Below are positions 1 to 6,808 of a DNA stretch of 64,000 nucleotides, one piece after another; position 1 is the first letter of the stretch; each line of letters opens with the position of its first letter. Origin of the DNA: Micromonospora mirobrigensis (lineage in GTDB: Bacteria > Actinomycetota > Actinomycetes > Mycobacteriales > Micromonosporaceae). The stretch lies in assembly GCF_900091555.1 (NCBI RefSeq), contig NZ_FMCX01000004.1, forward strand, positions 310,001 through 374,000, written 5' to 3'. The translations under genes were made by a program, and so were the position numbers. The notes beneath the pieces were generated by a model. That model was not told the DNA's origin. It searched no databases and worked only from the letters and a program-made list of their open reading frames with translations.

Positions 1-120
1 GACGAGTGCCGGCGGGAGGCGGCCACCCGGTTCACCCCCGCGGTGATGGCCGAGAAGTACGTCGGGCTCTACGAGCGGGTCCGTACGCTCGCCGGGGCCG
101 GGCGGCTCCAGCCGGTCTGA
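1..120 (+). CDS. Glycosyltransferase, C-terminal end only
   Basis: The window opens inside this gene. The frame is open from base 1 to a TGA at 118-120, giving the last 39 residues. The stretch FTPAVMAEKYVGLYERV followed by a short basic tail resembles the closing helix of GT-B-fold glycosyltransferases (families 1 and 4), where the last helix crosses back to the N-terminal domain. No catalytic residue lies within the window, so the assignment rests on this tail alone. The next gene starts 122 bases further on and has its own promoter-like sequence, so the two are probably not cotranscribed. Confidence 0.5.
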   Translation, partial: DECRREAATRFTPAVMAEKYVGLYERVRTLAGAGRLQPV

Positions 121-175
121 CCCCCTCCCCGCCTCGACGGGCCCGGTCCGCCGCCTCGGCGTGGACCGGGCCCGC

Positions 176-200
176 GTTTGTCCGGGCACTGCGCGGGAAT
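176..200 (+). promoter_or_regulatory. Variant SigB/F-type promoter upstream of the DUF4383 gene
   Basis: GTTT at 176-179, a 15-base spacer, and GGGAAT at 195-200. The -35 and spacing match the five stronger GTTT-N15/16-GGGTA sites in this window, but the -10 has AA in place of TA. It lies 42 bases before the ATG at 243. This may be a weak site or a chance match. Confidence 0.35.
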
Positions 201-242
201 CCCGCGCCACCGCAAACACCCGTGGCACGGAGGGAGCGCGCG

Positions 243-707
243 ATGGCCAACGCGATGGCGCACAGCCGGGGACGTCGAGGACCGGCCGACGGGCACTCCC
301 CGGTACGCCGGGCCGCCGCCACGGTCGGCGTGGTCTTCCTGATCGTGGGCGTGCTGGGCTTCGTGCCGGGAATCACCACCCACTACGGTGACCTGTCCTT
401 CGCCGGTCACGGCTCGGGGGCGAAGCTGCTGGGGCTGTTCCAGGTCTCGGTGCTGCACAACCTCGTCCACCTGGCGTTCGGCGTCGCCGGCCTGGCGCTG
501 TCCCGGACCATCTCCGGCGCGCGGACCTTCCTGCTCGGCGGCGGGGCGATCTATCTCGTGCTCTGGCTCTACGGCCTGGTGGTCGACCACTCCAGCGGCG
601 CGAACTTCATCCCGGTGAACAACGCCGACAACTGGCTGCACCTGCTGCTCGGCCTCGGCATGATCGCCCTCGGGGTGCTCACCACCCGTGGTCGTCGTCA
701 CCGCTGA
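243..707 (+). CDS. DUF4383 small integral membrane protein
   Basis: A 154-residue protein. The ATG at 243 is chosen because GGAGGGAG at 229-236 sits 6 bases upstream; the frame is open further upstream but that part reads as low-complexity non-coding sequence. Four hydrophobic segments are visible, at about residues 26-46, 66-88, 96-116 and 130-150. Between them are conserved short polar stretches such as VLHNLVHLAFG and NADNWLHLLLG, which are typical of DUF4383. The family has no known reaction; in actinobacteria it is often found near stress and sigma-factor genes. A GTTT-N15-GGGAAT element upstream and the SigF-like neighbourhood fit stress-induced expression, which is inference. Confidence 0.8.
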   Translation: MANAMAHSRGRRGPADGHSPVRRAAATVGVVFLIVGVLGFVPGITTHYGDLSFAGHGSGAKLLGLFQVSVLHNLVHLAFGVAGLALSRTISGARTFLLGGGAIYLVLWLYGLVVDHSSGANFIPVNNADNWLHLLLGLGMIALGVLTTRGRRHR

Positions 708-733
708 GCCGGGGCGACGCGGCGCACCGTCCG

Positions 734-759
734 GTTTGACCCGGCTACGGCCCGGGTAG
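734..759 (+). promoter_or_regulatory. SigB/SigF-type promoter of the STAS-ATPase gene
   Basis: GGTTT (GTTT at 734-737), a 16-base spacer and GGGTAG at 754-759, 36 bases before the ATG at 796. This matches the known consensus of Streptomyces SigB and Mycobacterium SigF promoters (GTTT, 14-17 bases, GGGTA). The gene it serves encodes a predicted regulator of exactly that kind of sigma factor, so feedback control is likely. Confidence 0.65.
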
Positions 760-795
760 TTCGCAGGCCAGCGACGAGACCGAAACGAGGGCCCC

Positions 796-1524
796 ATGCC
801 GAGCCGGATCACGTGCCAGGTCGACGACCGAACCCCGGTCACGGTCGTCCGGCTCGCCGGTGGCCTGGACACCGGCACCATGCGCCCGGTGCACGGCGTG
901 CTGGACCGCTGCCTGTCCGAGCAGCCCGACGCGCTCGTGGTGGACCTGACCGACGTGCAGGTCAAGGACCGGCTGGCGCTGTCGGTCTTCGCGGCGGCCG
1001 CCCGACAGGCCGCGAGCTGGCCGGCGGTGCCGATGGTGCTCTGCTCCCCGCCCGCCGACGCCGCCGCCTGGCTGGCCGAGTCCACCGTCTGCCGGGTGGT
1101 GCCGGTCAGCCCGGACTGCGCGGAGGCCACCCGGACGGTCGGGGCGGCGGCGACCCCCCGGCTACGCGCCCGGCTCGAGCCGGTGGCGGGCGCCTGCCGG
1201 CGGGCCCGGGAGCTGGTGACCGACGCGTGCGGGCGGTGGAACCTGCCCGAGGCGGTCGGGCCGGCCTCGCTCGTGCTCAGCGAACTGGTCGGCAACGTGG
1301 TCCGGCACGCCGGCACCCCGATGCGGGTCACCGTCACCCTGCGCCGGCCGTACCTGCACCTCGCCGTCTTCGACGAGAGCCAGGAGTCGGTCCGCTCCCG
1401 GAGGATGGACCTGCGCGCCGAGGGTGGCCGTGGACTCATGCTGGTCCGGGAGTTGACCCAGCGCTGGGGCAGCTCACCCGCCGCCAACGGCAAGGTCGTC
1501 TGGGCGATGCTACCGGCAAACTGA
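796..1524 (+). CDS. STAS domain fused to RsbW-like HATPase (anti-sigma regulatory protein)
   Basis: A 242-residue cytosolic protein with two modules. Residues 1-110 form a STAS fold (VVDLTDVQV strand, then a helix), but the usual D-S/T-S/T-G phosphosite is replaced by KDRLA, so this domain cannot be phosphorylated in the normal way. Residues 120-240 form a GHKL ATPase of the anti-sigma kinase type: an N box (LSELVGNVVRHAG), a modified G1 box (VFDESQ, lacking the usual D-x-G-x-G), and a G2 box (GGRGLMLV). Free RsbW-type kinases bind a sigma factor or phosphorylate a STAS antagonist; here the pair is on one chain. A SigF-type promoter precedes it, and the matching sigma factor gene lies 2.3 kb downstream. 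Its actual partner cannot be read from sequence. Confidence 0.8.
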   Translation: MPSRITCQVDDRTPVTVVRLAGGLDTGTMRPVHGVLDRCLSEQPDALVVDLTDVQVKDRLALSVFAAAARQAASWPAVPMVLCSPPADAAAWLAESTVCRVVPVSPDCAEATRTVGAAATPRLRARLEPVAGACRRARELVTDACGRWNLPEAVGPASLVLSELVGNVVRHAGTPMRVTVTLRRPYLHLAVFDESQESVRSRRMDLRAEGGRGLMLVRELTQRWGSSPAANGKVVWAMLPAN

Positions 1525-1546
1525 CCGAATTTTCCGCTCTCGCCTG

Positions 1547-1571
1547 GTTTTATAGGTGGTGGGTCGGGTAG
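1547..1571 (+). promoter_or_regulatory. SigB/SigF-type promoter of ctaD
   Basis: GGTTT (GTTT at 1547-1550), a 15-base spacer and GGGTAG at 1566-1571, 42 bases before the ctaD ATG at 1614. It overlaps a TTTATAGG stretch that could also serve as a housekeeping -10. Confidence 0.65.
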
Positions 1572-1613
1572 CCACGCCCGTCCTTTCCGCCGTCACGACG
1601 GGGTGAGAGCAAT

Positions 1614-3617
1614 ATGCCCAAACGGGTAGTCACGGAGCCGGCACACGACCGGGGACCCGCCATCCTGGCGCCGGCCCGGTTCGGCGGCTATCCCGGACCG
1701 GTGCGTCCAGCACTACCGGGCAACAAACTGCTCAAGCTCCTCGGCACGACCGACGCCAAGCAGATCGGCCTGCTGTACCTGATCACGTCCTTCGTGTTCT
1801 TCGTGATCGGCGGCGTGCTGGCACTGCTGCTCCGGGCCGAACTGGCCCGTCCCGGGCTGCAGTTCCTCTCTCCCGAGCAGTACAACCAGGCGTTCACCAT
1901 GCATGGCACGATCATGCTGCTGCTCTTCGCGACGCCGCTGGTGTTCGCCTTCGGCAACTACATCGTCCCGCTCCAGATCGGTGCGCCGGACGTGTCGTTC
2001 CCGCGGCTGAACGCGTTCGCGTACTGGCTCTACCTGTTCGGCGGCTCGATAGTGCTCGGCGGGTTCATCGTCCCCGGCGGTGCCGCCGACTTCGGTTGGT
2101 TCGCGTACACGCCGTTGAGCCTGTCCCAGCACAGCCCGGGGGTGGGCGGGAACATGTGGGTGATCGGCCTGGTGGTCTCCGGCCTGGGCACCATTCTCGG
2201 CGCCGTCAACATGATCACCACGATCCTGACCCTGCGCGCCCCGGGCATGACCATGTTCCGGATGCCGATCTTCACCTGGAACCTGCTGCTCACCAGCGTC
2301 CTGGTGATCATGGTCTTCCCCCTGCTGGCGGCGGCGCTCATGGCTCTGGGCTCCGACCGGATCCTGCACTCGCACGTCTTCGATCCGACCACCGGTGGGC
2401 CGATGCTCTGGCAGCACCTGTTCTGGTTCTTCGGCCACCCCGAGGTCTACATCGTCGCGCTCCCGTTCTTCGGCATCATCACCGAGATCATCCCCGTCTT
2501 CTCCCGCAAGCCGATCTTCGGCTACACCGGTCTGGTGCTCGCCACCATCGCCATCACCATCCTGTCGATGAGCGTCTGGGCACACCACATGTTCGGTACC
2601 GGACAGGTGCTGCTGCCGTTCTTCAGCATCCTGAGCTACCTGATCGCCATACCGACCGGGGTGAAGTTCTTCAACTGGATCGGCACCATGTGGAAGGGCC
2701 AGATCACCTTCGAGACGCCGATGCTCTTCGCCGTCGGCTTCCTGGTCACCTTCCTGCTCGGCGGCCTGACCGGGGTGCTACTGGCCAGCCCGCCGGTGGA
2801 CTTCCACGTCACCGACACCTACTTCGTGGTGGCGCACTTCCACTACGTGCTCTTCGGCACCATCGTCTTCGCCGCGTTCGGCGGCGTCTACTTCTGGTTC
2901 CCGAAGATGACCGGCCGGCTGCTCGACGAGCGCCTGGGCAAGCTGCACTTCTGGACGATGTTCGTCGGCTTCCACATGACGTTCCTGGTGCAGCACTGGC
3001 TGGGCGCCGAGGGCATGCCCCGGCGGTACGCCGACTACCTGCCCAGCGACGGGTTCACCGGGTTGAACACGATCTCCAGCATCGGGTCCTTCATCCTCGG
3101 CGCGTCCACGTTGTTCTTCATCTACAACGTCTGGAAGACCTGGCGGTACGGCGCGATGGTCACCGTGGACGACCCCTGGGGCTTCGGCAACTCGCTGGAG
3201 TGGGCGACCACCTGTCCCCCGCCGCTGCGCAACTTCGACCGGATGCCCCGGATCCGCTCCGAGCGCCCGGCCTTCGACGCCAAGTACGGTTCGCTCGTCG
3301 CCGACCTGGGCCGGGACCTGCCCCAGCGCACCACCAAGCCGCCGCAGGGGTTCGGCGAGGAGCTGCACCACGAGCGGCACGTCCCGGAATCCCCGGCGGC
3401 CGAGGGCGCGCACGGCGCCCGGGAGGCGGTCGCGTACCACCCGGCGCCGCAGTCCGGCGCCCGGCCGGTCGACGTGCCCGAGCCGGAGGAGATCCGCCGG
3501 CCCAGCTTCGAGCAGACCGACGAGCCGGAGACCGGCGCCCTCGGCGCCGAACGCGCCCCCCAGCCAAACGAGCGCTGGCGCCACCCCCACAGCAAGGGCG
3601 ACACCGAGGAGCACTGA
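1614..3617 (+). CDS. ctaD: Cytochrome c oxidase subunit I
   Basis: A 667-residue catalytic subunit of the aa3 terminal oxidase, in the cytoplasmic membrane. It reduces oxygen with electrons from the bc1 complex and pumps protons. About twelve membrane segments are visible. Metal ligands are present: His97 (MHGTIM) and His410 for heme a, His408 (AHFHY) for heme a3, and His275 (GHPEVY), His324 and His325 (AHHMFG) for CuB, with Tyr279 of the His-Tyr crosslink. Residues from about 530 on form a hydrophilic Pro/Glu-rich tail, longer than the usual 560-580-residue enzyme. Other oxidase subunits are not next to it, so this is a lone ctaD copy, possibly a second one. Its promoter looks like a stress-sigma site. 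Confidence 0.95.
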   Translation: MPKRVVTEPAHDRGPAILAPARFGGYPGPVRPALPGNKLLKLLGTTDAKQIGLLYLITSFVFFVIGGVLALLLRAELARPGLQFLSPEQYNQAFTMHGTIMLLLFATPLVFAFGNYIVPLQIGAPDVSFPRLNAFAYWLYLFGGSIVLGGFIVPGGAADFGWFAYTPLSLSQHSPGVGGNMWVIGLVVSGLGTILGAVNMITTILTLRAPGMTMFRMPIFTWNLLLTSVLVIMVFPLLAAALMALGSDRILHSHVFDPTTGGPMLWQHLFWFFGHPEVYIVALPFFGIITEIIPVFSRKPIFGYTGLVLATIAITILSMSVWAHHMFGTGQVLLPFFSILSYLIAIPTGVKFFNWIGTMWKGQITFETPMLFAVGFLVTFLLGGLTGVLLASPPVDFHVTDTYFVVAHFHYVLFGTIVFAAFGGVYFWFPKMTGRLLDERLGKLHFWTMFVGFHMTFLVQHWLGAEGMPRRYADYLPSDGFTGLNTISSIGSFILGASTLFFIYNVWKTWRYGAMVTVDDPWGFGNSLEWATTCPPPLRNFDRMPRIRSERPAFDAKYGSLVADLGRDLPQRTTKPPQGFGEELHHERHVPESPAAEGAHGAREAVAYHPAPQSGARPVDVPEPEEIRRPSFEQTDEPETGALGAERAPQPNERWRHPHSKGDTEEH

Positions 3618-3640
3618 CCCCTCCTCCCGCCCCTCCCCGG

Positions 3641-3705
3641 CCGTTGATCATGAGGTTTGCGGCACTGAAGGAGATCCACACCGCCGTCAACTTCATGATC
3701 AACGG
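3641..3705. repeat. Long imperfect palindrome between convergent genes (genus-type repeat, probable terminator)
   Basis: Two 23-base arms (3641-3663 and 3683-3705) match at 20 of 23 positions as an inverted repeat. Both contain GTTGATCATGA or its complement around a 19-base loop. It lies between the converging ctaD and sigma genes, where a two-way terminator would be expected. From memory, elements with this GATCATGA core are abundant between genes in Micromonospora and relatives; a genome-wide count would settle that. Confidence 0.75.
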
Positions 3706-3785
3706 GCCGTGGGCGGCGGTCCGGGTGGATGGGCAGAGTGGAGCCCCGGCGCGCCGTGGCGGCCGGGGCTCCGGTGGGCCTGGGG

Positions 3786-4940
3786 TCAGGCGTCGGCGGT
3801 GGCGGCCAGGCCGGCGGCGGTCAGGGACCGGCGGACCGCCGGCTGCACCCGGGTCAGCCGCAGCGGCACACCCGTACGGGCGGCGGCGTCCCGGCCGGCC
3901 ATCAGGGCGGCGATCCCACCGGCGTCGAAGCCACCGGCGCCCACCAGGTCGACCACCACCTCGCTGGGCTGGCCGGTGACCGCCTCCAGCATCGCCCGGC
4001 GCAGCTGGTCGGCGCCGTCGCGGTCGATCTCGCCGCCGACCTCGACGACCACCCGGTCGCCGTTCTGCTTCACCGAGATCTTCGACTTCGCGGCGCCGGA
4101 CTTCGCGGCGCCGGACTCCGCAGCGCCGGTCTGCCAGGGCGGCGGGGCGTCGGCGAGCATCGCCTGGCGCAGCCAGGTCAACGCCCGGGACAACAGCCGG
4201 GACACGTGCATCTGCGAGATGCCGAACCGCGCGGCGATCTCCGCCTGGGTCTGGTTGCCGTAGAAGCGCATCGCGAGGATCCGCCGCTCCCGCCAGGGCA
4301 ACCGGTGCAGCAGACCGCTGACCGTCACCCGGTCGTCCACCGACTCCAGCGCGTTGTCCGACTCGCCGACCAGGTCGCCGAACTCCGCGGAGCTCTCGCC
4401 GCCGACCGGCGCGTTGAGCGACGCGGGGCTGTAGCCGGCCGCCGACTCCAGCGCCGCGAGGATCTCCTCCTGCGGCGTCTCCAGCCGGGCCGACAGCTCG
4501 GCCACCGACGGTGCCCGGGACAGCTCGCTGGTCAGCGCCGCGGTGGCCTGGCCGACCTCCAGGATCAGGTCGCGCAGCCGGCGCGGCACGTGCACGCCCC
4601 AGGTGCGGTCCCGGAAGTGCCGTTTGATCTCACCGACGATGGTGATCGCCGCGTACGCGGTGAACGAGCCCCGTTCCGGATCGTACCGGTCGACGGCGTT
4701 GACCAGGCCGAGCCGCGCCACCTGCTCCAGGTCCTCCAGCGGTTCGCCGCGTCCCCGGTACCGGCGGGCCAGCCGGCCGGCGAAGGGCAGGGCGAACCGG
4801 ACGAGGTCGTCGCGCGCCTCCTGCCGCCGCTCCGGTGGCAGGCCCTCGATCCGGGCCGCGTACGCCAGTGCCGCGGCGTCGAGGTCCTCAAGGCCCCGCT
4901 CGGTGGCCGGCGGTGTGGTCGTGGTCGTCTGTCCGAACAT
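3786..4940 (-). CDS. SigB/SigF/SigG-family sigma factor with C-terminal STAS domain
   Basis: A 384-residue protein. The ATG at 4940 is chosen because GGAGG lies about 6 bases upstream; the frame extends 21 codons further without a better site. Region 2 (about residues 40-125) has the DLEQVARLGLVNAVDRYDP core-binding segment, then region 3, then region 4 with helix-turn-helix QAEIAARFGISQMHVSRLLS at about 230-250. This is the general-stress sigma family. A linker with repeated SGAAK units leads to a STAS domain at about 286-384, where the usual D-S-S-G reads FDAGG (338-342), so the phosphorylatable Ser is gone. Normal family members end after region 4 at about 260 residues. The fused domain could hold an anti-sigma factor constitutively. 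Confidence 0.9.
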   Translation of the reverse strand: MFGQTTTTTPPATERGLEDLDAAALAYAARIEGLPPERRQEARDDLVRFALPFAGRLARRYRGRGEPLEDLEQVARLGLVNAVDRYDPERGSFTAYAAITIVGEIKRHFRDRTWGVHVPRRLRDLILEVGQATAALTSELSRAPSVAELSARLETPQEEILAALESAAGYSPASLNAPVGGESSAEFGDLVGESDNALESVDDRVTVSGLLHRLPWRERRILAMRFYGNQTQAEIAARFGISQMHVSRLLSRALTWLRQAMLADAPPPWQTGAAESGAAKSGAAKSKISVKQNGDRVVVEVGGEIDRDGADQLRRAMLEAVTGQPSEVVVDLVGAGGFDAGGIAALMAGRDAAARTGVPLRLTRVQPAVRRSLTAAGLAATADA

Positions 4941-5168
4941 CCGCGCCTCCCTCAGGAAGGTCCCCCGCCCGGATGGGACCGGTCGTGCGCGTGGTCGGAC
5001 CACGCACCGGGCCGGAAGTTGGGTTACGTGACTTGGGATGCCAGCGGGCAGCTACCGAACGCCGCGCGGCATGATCGGACCGTCGCAGCGAGCGGTCTTC
5101 CCGCTCCGTAGGTACTCAATCACGCGACCCCGGGTTCGCGAGGATGTTTCGGCAGGCTGGTCCGCAGG
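4941..5168. other. Gene-free region upstream of the sigma factor gene
   Basis: Holds the leader and promoter of the minus-strand sigma gene. It contains GGAGG just before the start and a perfect 8-base-arm palindrome with a single central base at 4989-5005 (GCGTGGTC and its complement), 49-65 bases upstream of the start codon, which could be an operator or a leader hairpin. No clear GTTT/GGGTA pair was found here, so autoregulation of the sigma gene is not supported. Confidence 0.45.
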
Positions 5169-5194
5169 GCCCGCCGCGACGGGTGACGGCGGGC
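5169..5194 (-). terminator. Hairpin terminator after the 5207-6649 gene
   Basis: Perfect 8-base arms GCCCGCCG (5169-5176) and CGGCGGGC (5187-5194) around a 10-base loop, 12 bases beyond the stop codon of the minus-strand gene. There is no U tract, as is common for actinobacterial terminators. Confidence 0.6.
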
Positions 5195-5206
5195 GATTTC
5201 CGCCGG

Positions 5207-6649
5207 TCAGCGCAGCACGAGGCCCTGCGCTGCGCCGCCGTCCCGCAACGCCCCCAACGCGTCGGTAACCGGCAACGGCGGCGGCGTGGGCAGGTCGTAC
5301 GGCTGGTTGCGCAGCACCTCGGTGGCCCGCGAGGTGGGCACCGAGGAGACCGGGTACCCGCGGGCGGAGCCGCGGTCCAGGGCCCGGCGCCGGCGCCCGA
5401 ACGCGGCCACCGCGAGCCACTGCGGCAGGCCGGCCAGCGCCGGGGAGCGGACTCCGGGCGGTTCCGGGAGCACGTCGACCGAGCTGAACGGCTCGCTGCC
5501 GGCGAGCCACCACTCCACCCCCTCCACCCGCCGCCGGGTCGCGTTCTCGCACCAGTACGGCACCAGCCCGGCCCGGACCACCTGCCACGGGTCGAGCAGC
5601 CGCCCGCACTCCACCACCAGCCGGTCCCCCGTCTTACCGGCCCGCCGCAGCCAGCCGCGGTACAGGTCGGCGGTGGCGGCGCTGAGCGCCTCGGGCTGGG
5701 GGAAGAGCACCCGGTGCAACGGGTGGCCGTGCCGGCCGGACCAGACCCCCACGCTGTCGACGAAGCCGGCGTCCACCCCGGTCTCGGCGGACTCCCGGGG
5801 AGCGGTGACCTCCGGCGGCTCCCAGCGGGCGCCGTCACCGCCGGCCGAACGCAGCACCTGGCGCAGGGCGTGCGAGTCGGGATGGAAGTCGACCGGCTCC
5901 AGCCCGCTGGCCGGCGAGCCGACCTGGAAGCTGTGCCCCAGCCCCTCGTCGAGCACGGGCCAGGTCCGGGCGTCGCGCAGCAGCAGCACCGCGCCGCCGG
6001 GGCTCAGCCGGTCGGCGAGGAACCGCCGGTAGGCCACCGGCAGCGTCCGCCAGCGCACCGACAGCGAGACGGTGACACCGGCCAGCGCACCCCGGCTGGC
6101 CGGGCAGTGCACCTGGCGTACGTGCACGTCGGGGTTGCCGGCGAGCAGCCGGGCGGTGAGCGCGGCGCCGTGGTCCAGGGCGGCCCGGGGTCGGTCCACC
6201 GCCCCGCTGCTCCAGTGCACCGAGATGTCGAACGAGGCGGGCAGCCAGGGCATGTCCAGGGCGGCCGCCAGGTGCGCGGCGGCGCCGTGCGCCGAGCCCA
6301 GCAGCACTCCCGGGTAGCGGCGACGCGGGTACTGCCCGGCCAGCCACTCCGCCACCCGTGCGGCGTCGACCTCCGCCGTCTGGGCGGCGGTCAGGGCGAC
6401 CCGGGCGGCGGCCCGGGCGGCGGCCGCGCGGCGTACCGGGTCCGGAGTGCCGGGGAAGCGGGACATCGGCCGCGGCCCGCCCAGGTCGGCGCAGTCGGCG
6501 CCGCGCAGGGCCCGGGACGCCGCCGCCACCAGCACCCGGGCGGTGCTGCCCACGGCGACGACCCGGTCGCCGGCCAGACCGGCGCCGGCCGCCGTGAGTT
6601 CCCGGTGCGCCTCCGGCGCCGGTTCGACCCTGCCTCGCTCGCTGCTCAC
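5207..6649 (-). CDS. Uncharacterised 480-residue protein
   Basis: I do not recognise this family. The start is taken as the GTG at 6649 (a second GTG lies at 6652); an upstream ATG at 6760 would put a perfect 14-base inverted repeat inside the reading frame, which argues against it. The protein is soluble, Ala/Arg/Pro-rich, with no signal peptide or membrane segment. It has a GVLLGSAHGAAAHLAAAL segment at about residues 110-127 that faintly recalls a nucleophile elbow, and a WCENATRRRVEGVEWWLAG stretch rich in aromatics towards the C terminus. It follows the ThDP enzyme gene in the same direction but is separated by a hairpin, so it may be a separate unit. Confidence 0.6.
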   Translation of the reverse strand: MSSERGRVEPAPEAHRELTAAGAGLAGDRVVAVGSTARVLVAAASRALRGADCADLGGPRPMSRFPGTPDPVRRAAAARAAARVALTAAQTAEVDAARVAEWLAGQYPRRRYPGVLLGSAHGAAAHLAAALDMPWLPASFDISVHWSSGAVDRPRAALDHGAALTARLLAGNPDVHVRQVHCPASRGALAGVTVSLSVRWRTLPVAYRRFLADRLSPGGAVLLLRDARTWPVLDEGLGHSFQVGSPASGLEPVDFHPDSHALRQVLRSAGGDGARWEPPEVTAPRESAETGVDAGFVDSVGVWSGRHGHPLHRVLFPQPEALSAATADLYRGWLRRAGKTGDRLVVECGRLLDPWQVVRAGLVPYWCENATRRRVEGVEWWLAGSEPFSSVDVLPEPPGVRSPALAGLPQWLAVAAFGRRRRALDRGSARGYPVSSVPTSRATEVLRNQPYDLPTPPPLPVTDALGALRDGGAAQGLVLR

Positions 6650-6688
6650 CACGCGGCCCGGCTTCCCGTCCCGATCGGGTCTAAACGG

Positions 6689-6734
6689 GCATCCGCCACC
6701 CGGCGGGACCAATACCTCGGCGGGTGGCGGATGC
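6689..6734 (-). terminator. 14-bp perfect inverted repeat, probable terminator or attenuator
   Basis: Arms GCATCCGCCACCCG (6689-6702) and its exact complement (6721-6734) flank an 18-base loop. The element lies between the end of the ThDP enzyme gene and the start of the 480-residue gene, both on the minus strand. It is therefore placed to end or attenuate the upstream transcript. It could also be an operator of a dimeric regulator. Confidence 0.6.
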
Positions 6735-6808
6735 GGGCGAGCGACGGCCATCGGCGACACCGGCCCCGCCGTACCGCGCGGGGAACGGGCTGGCCCCTTC
6801 GGGTACGC

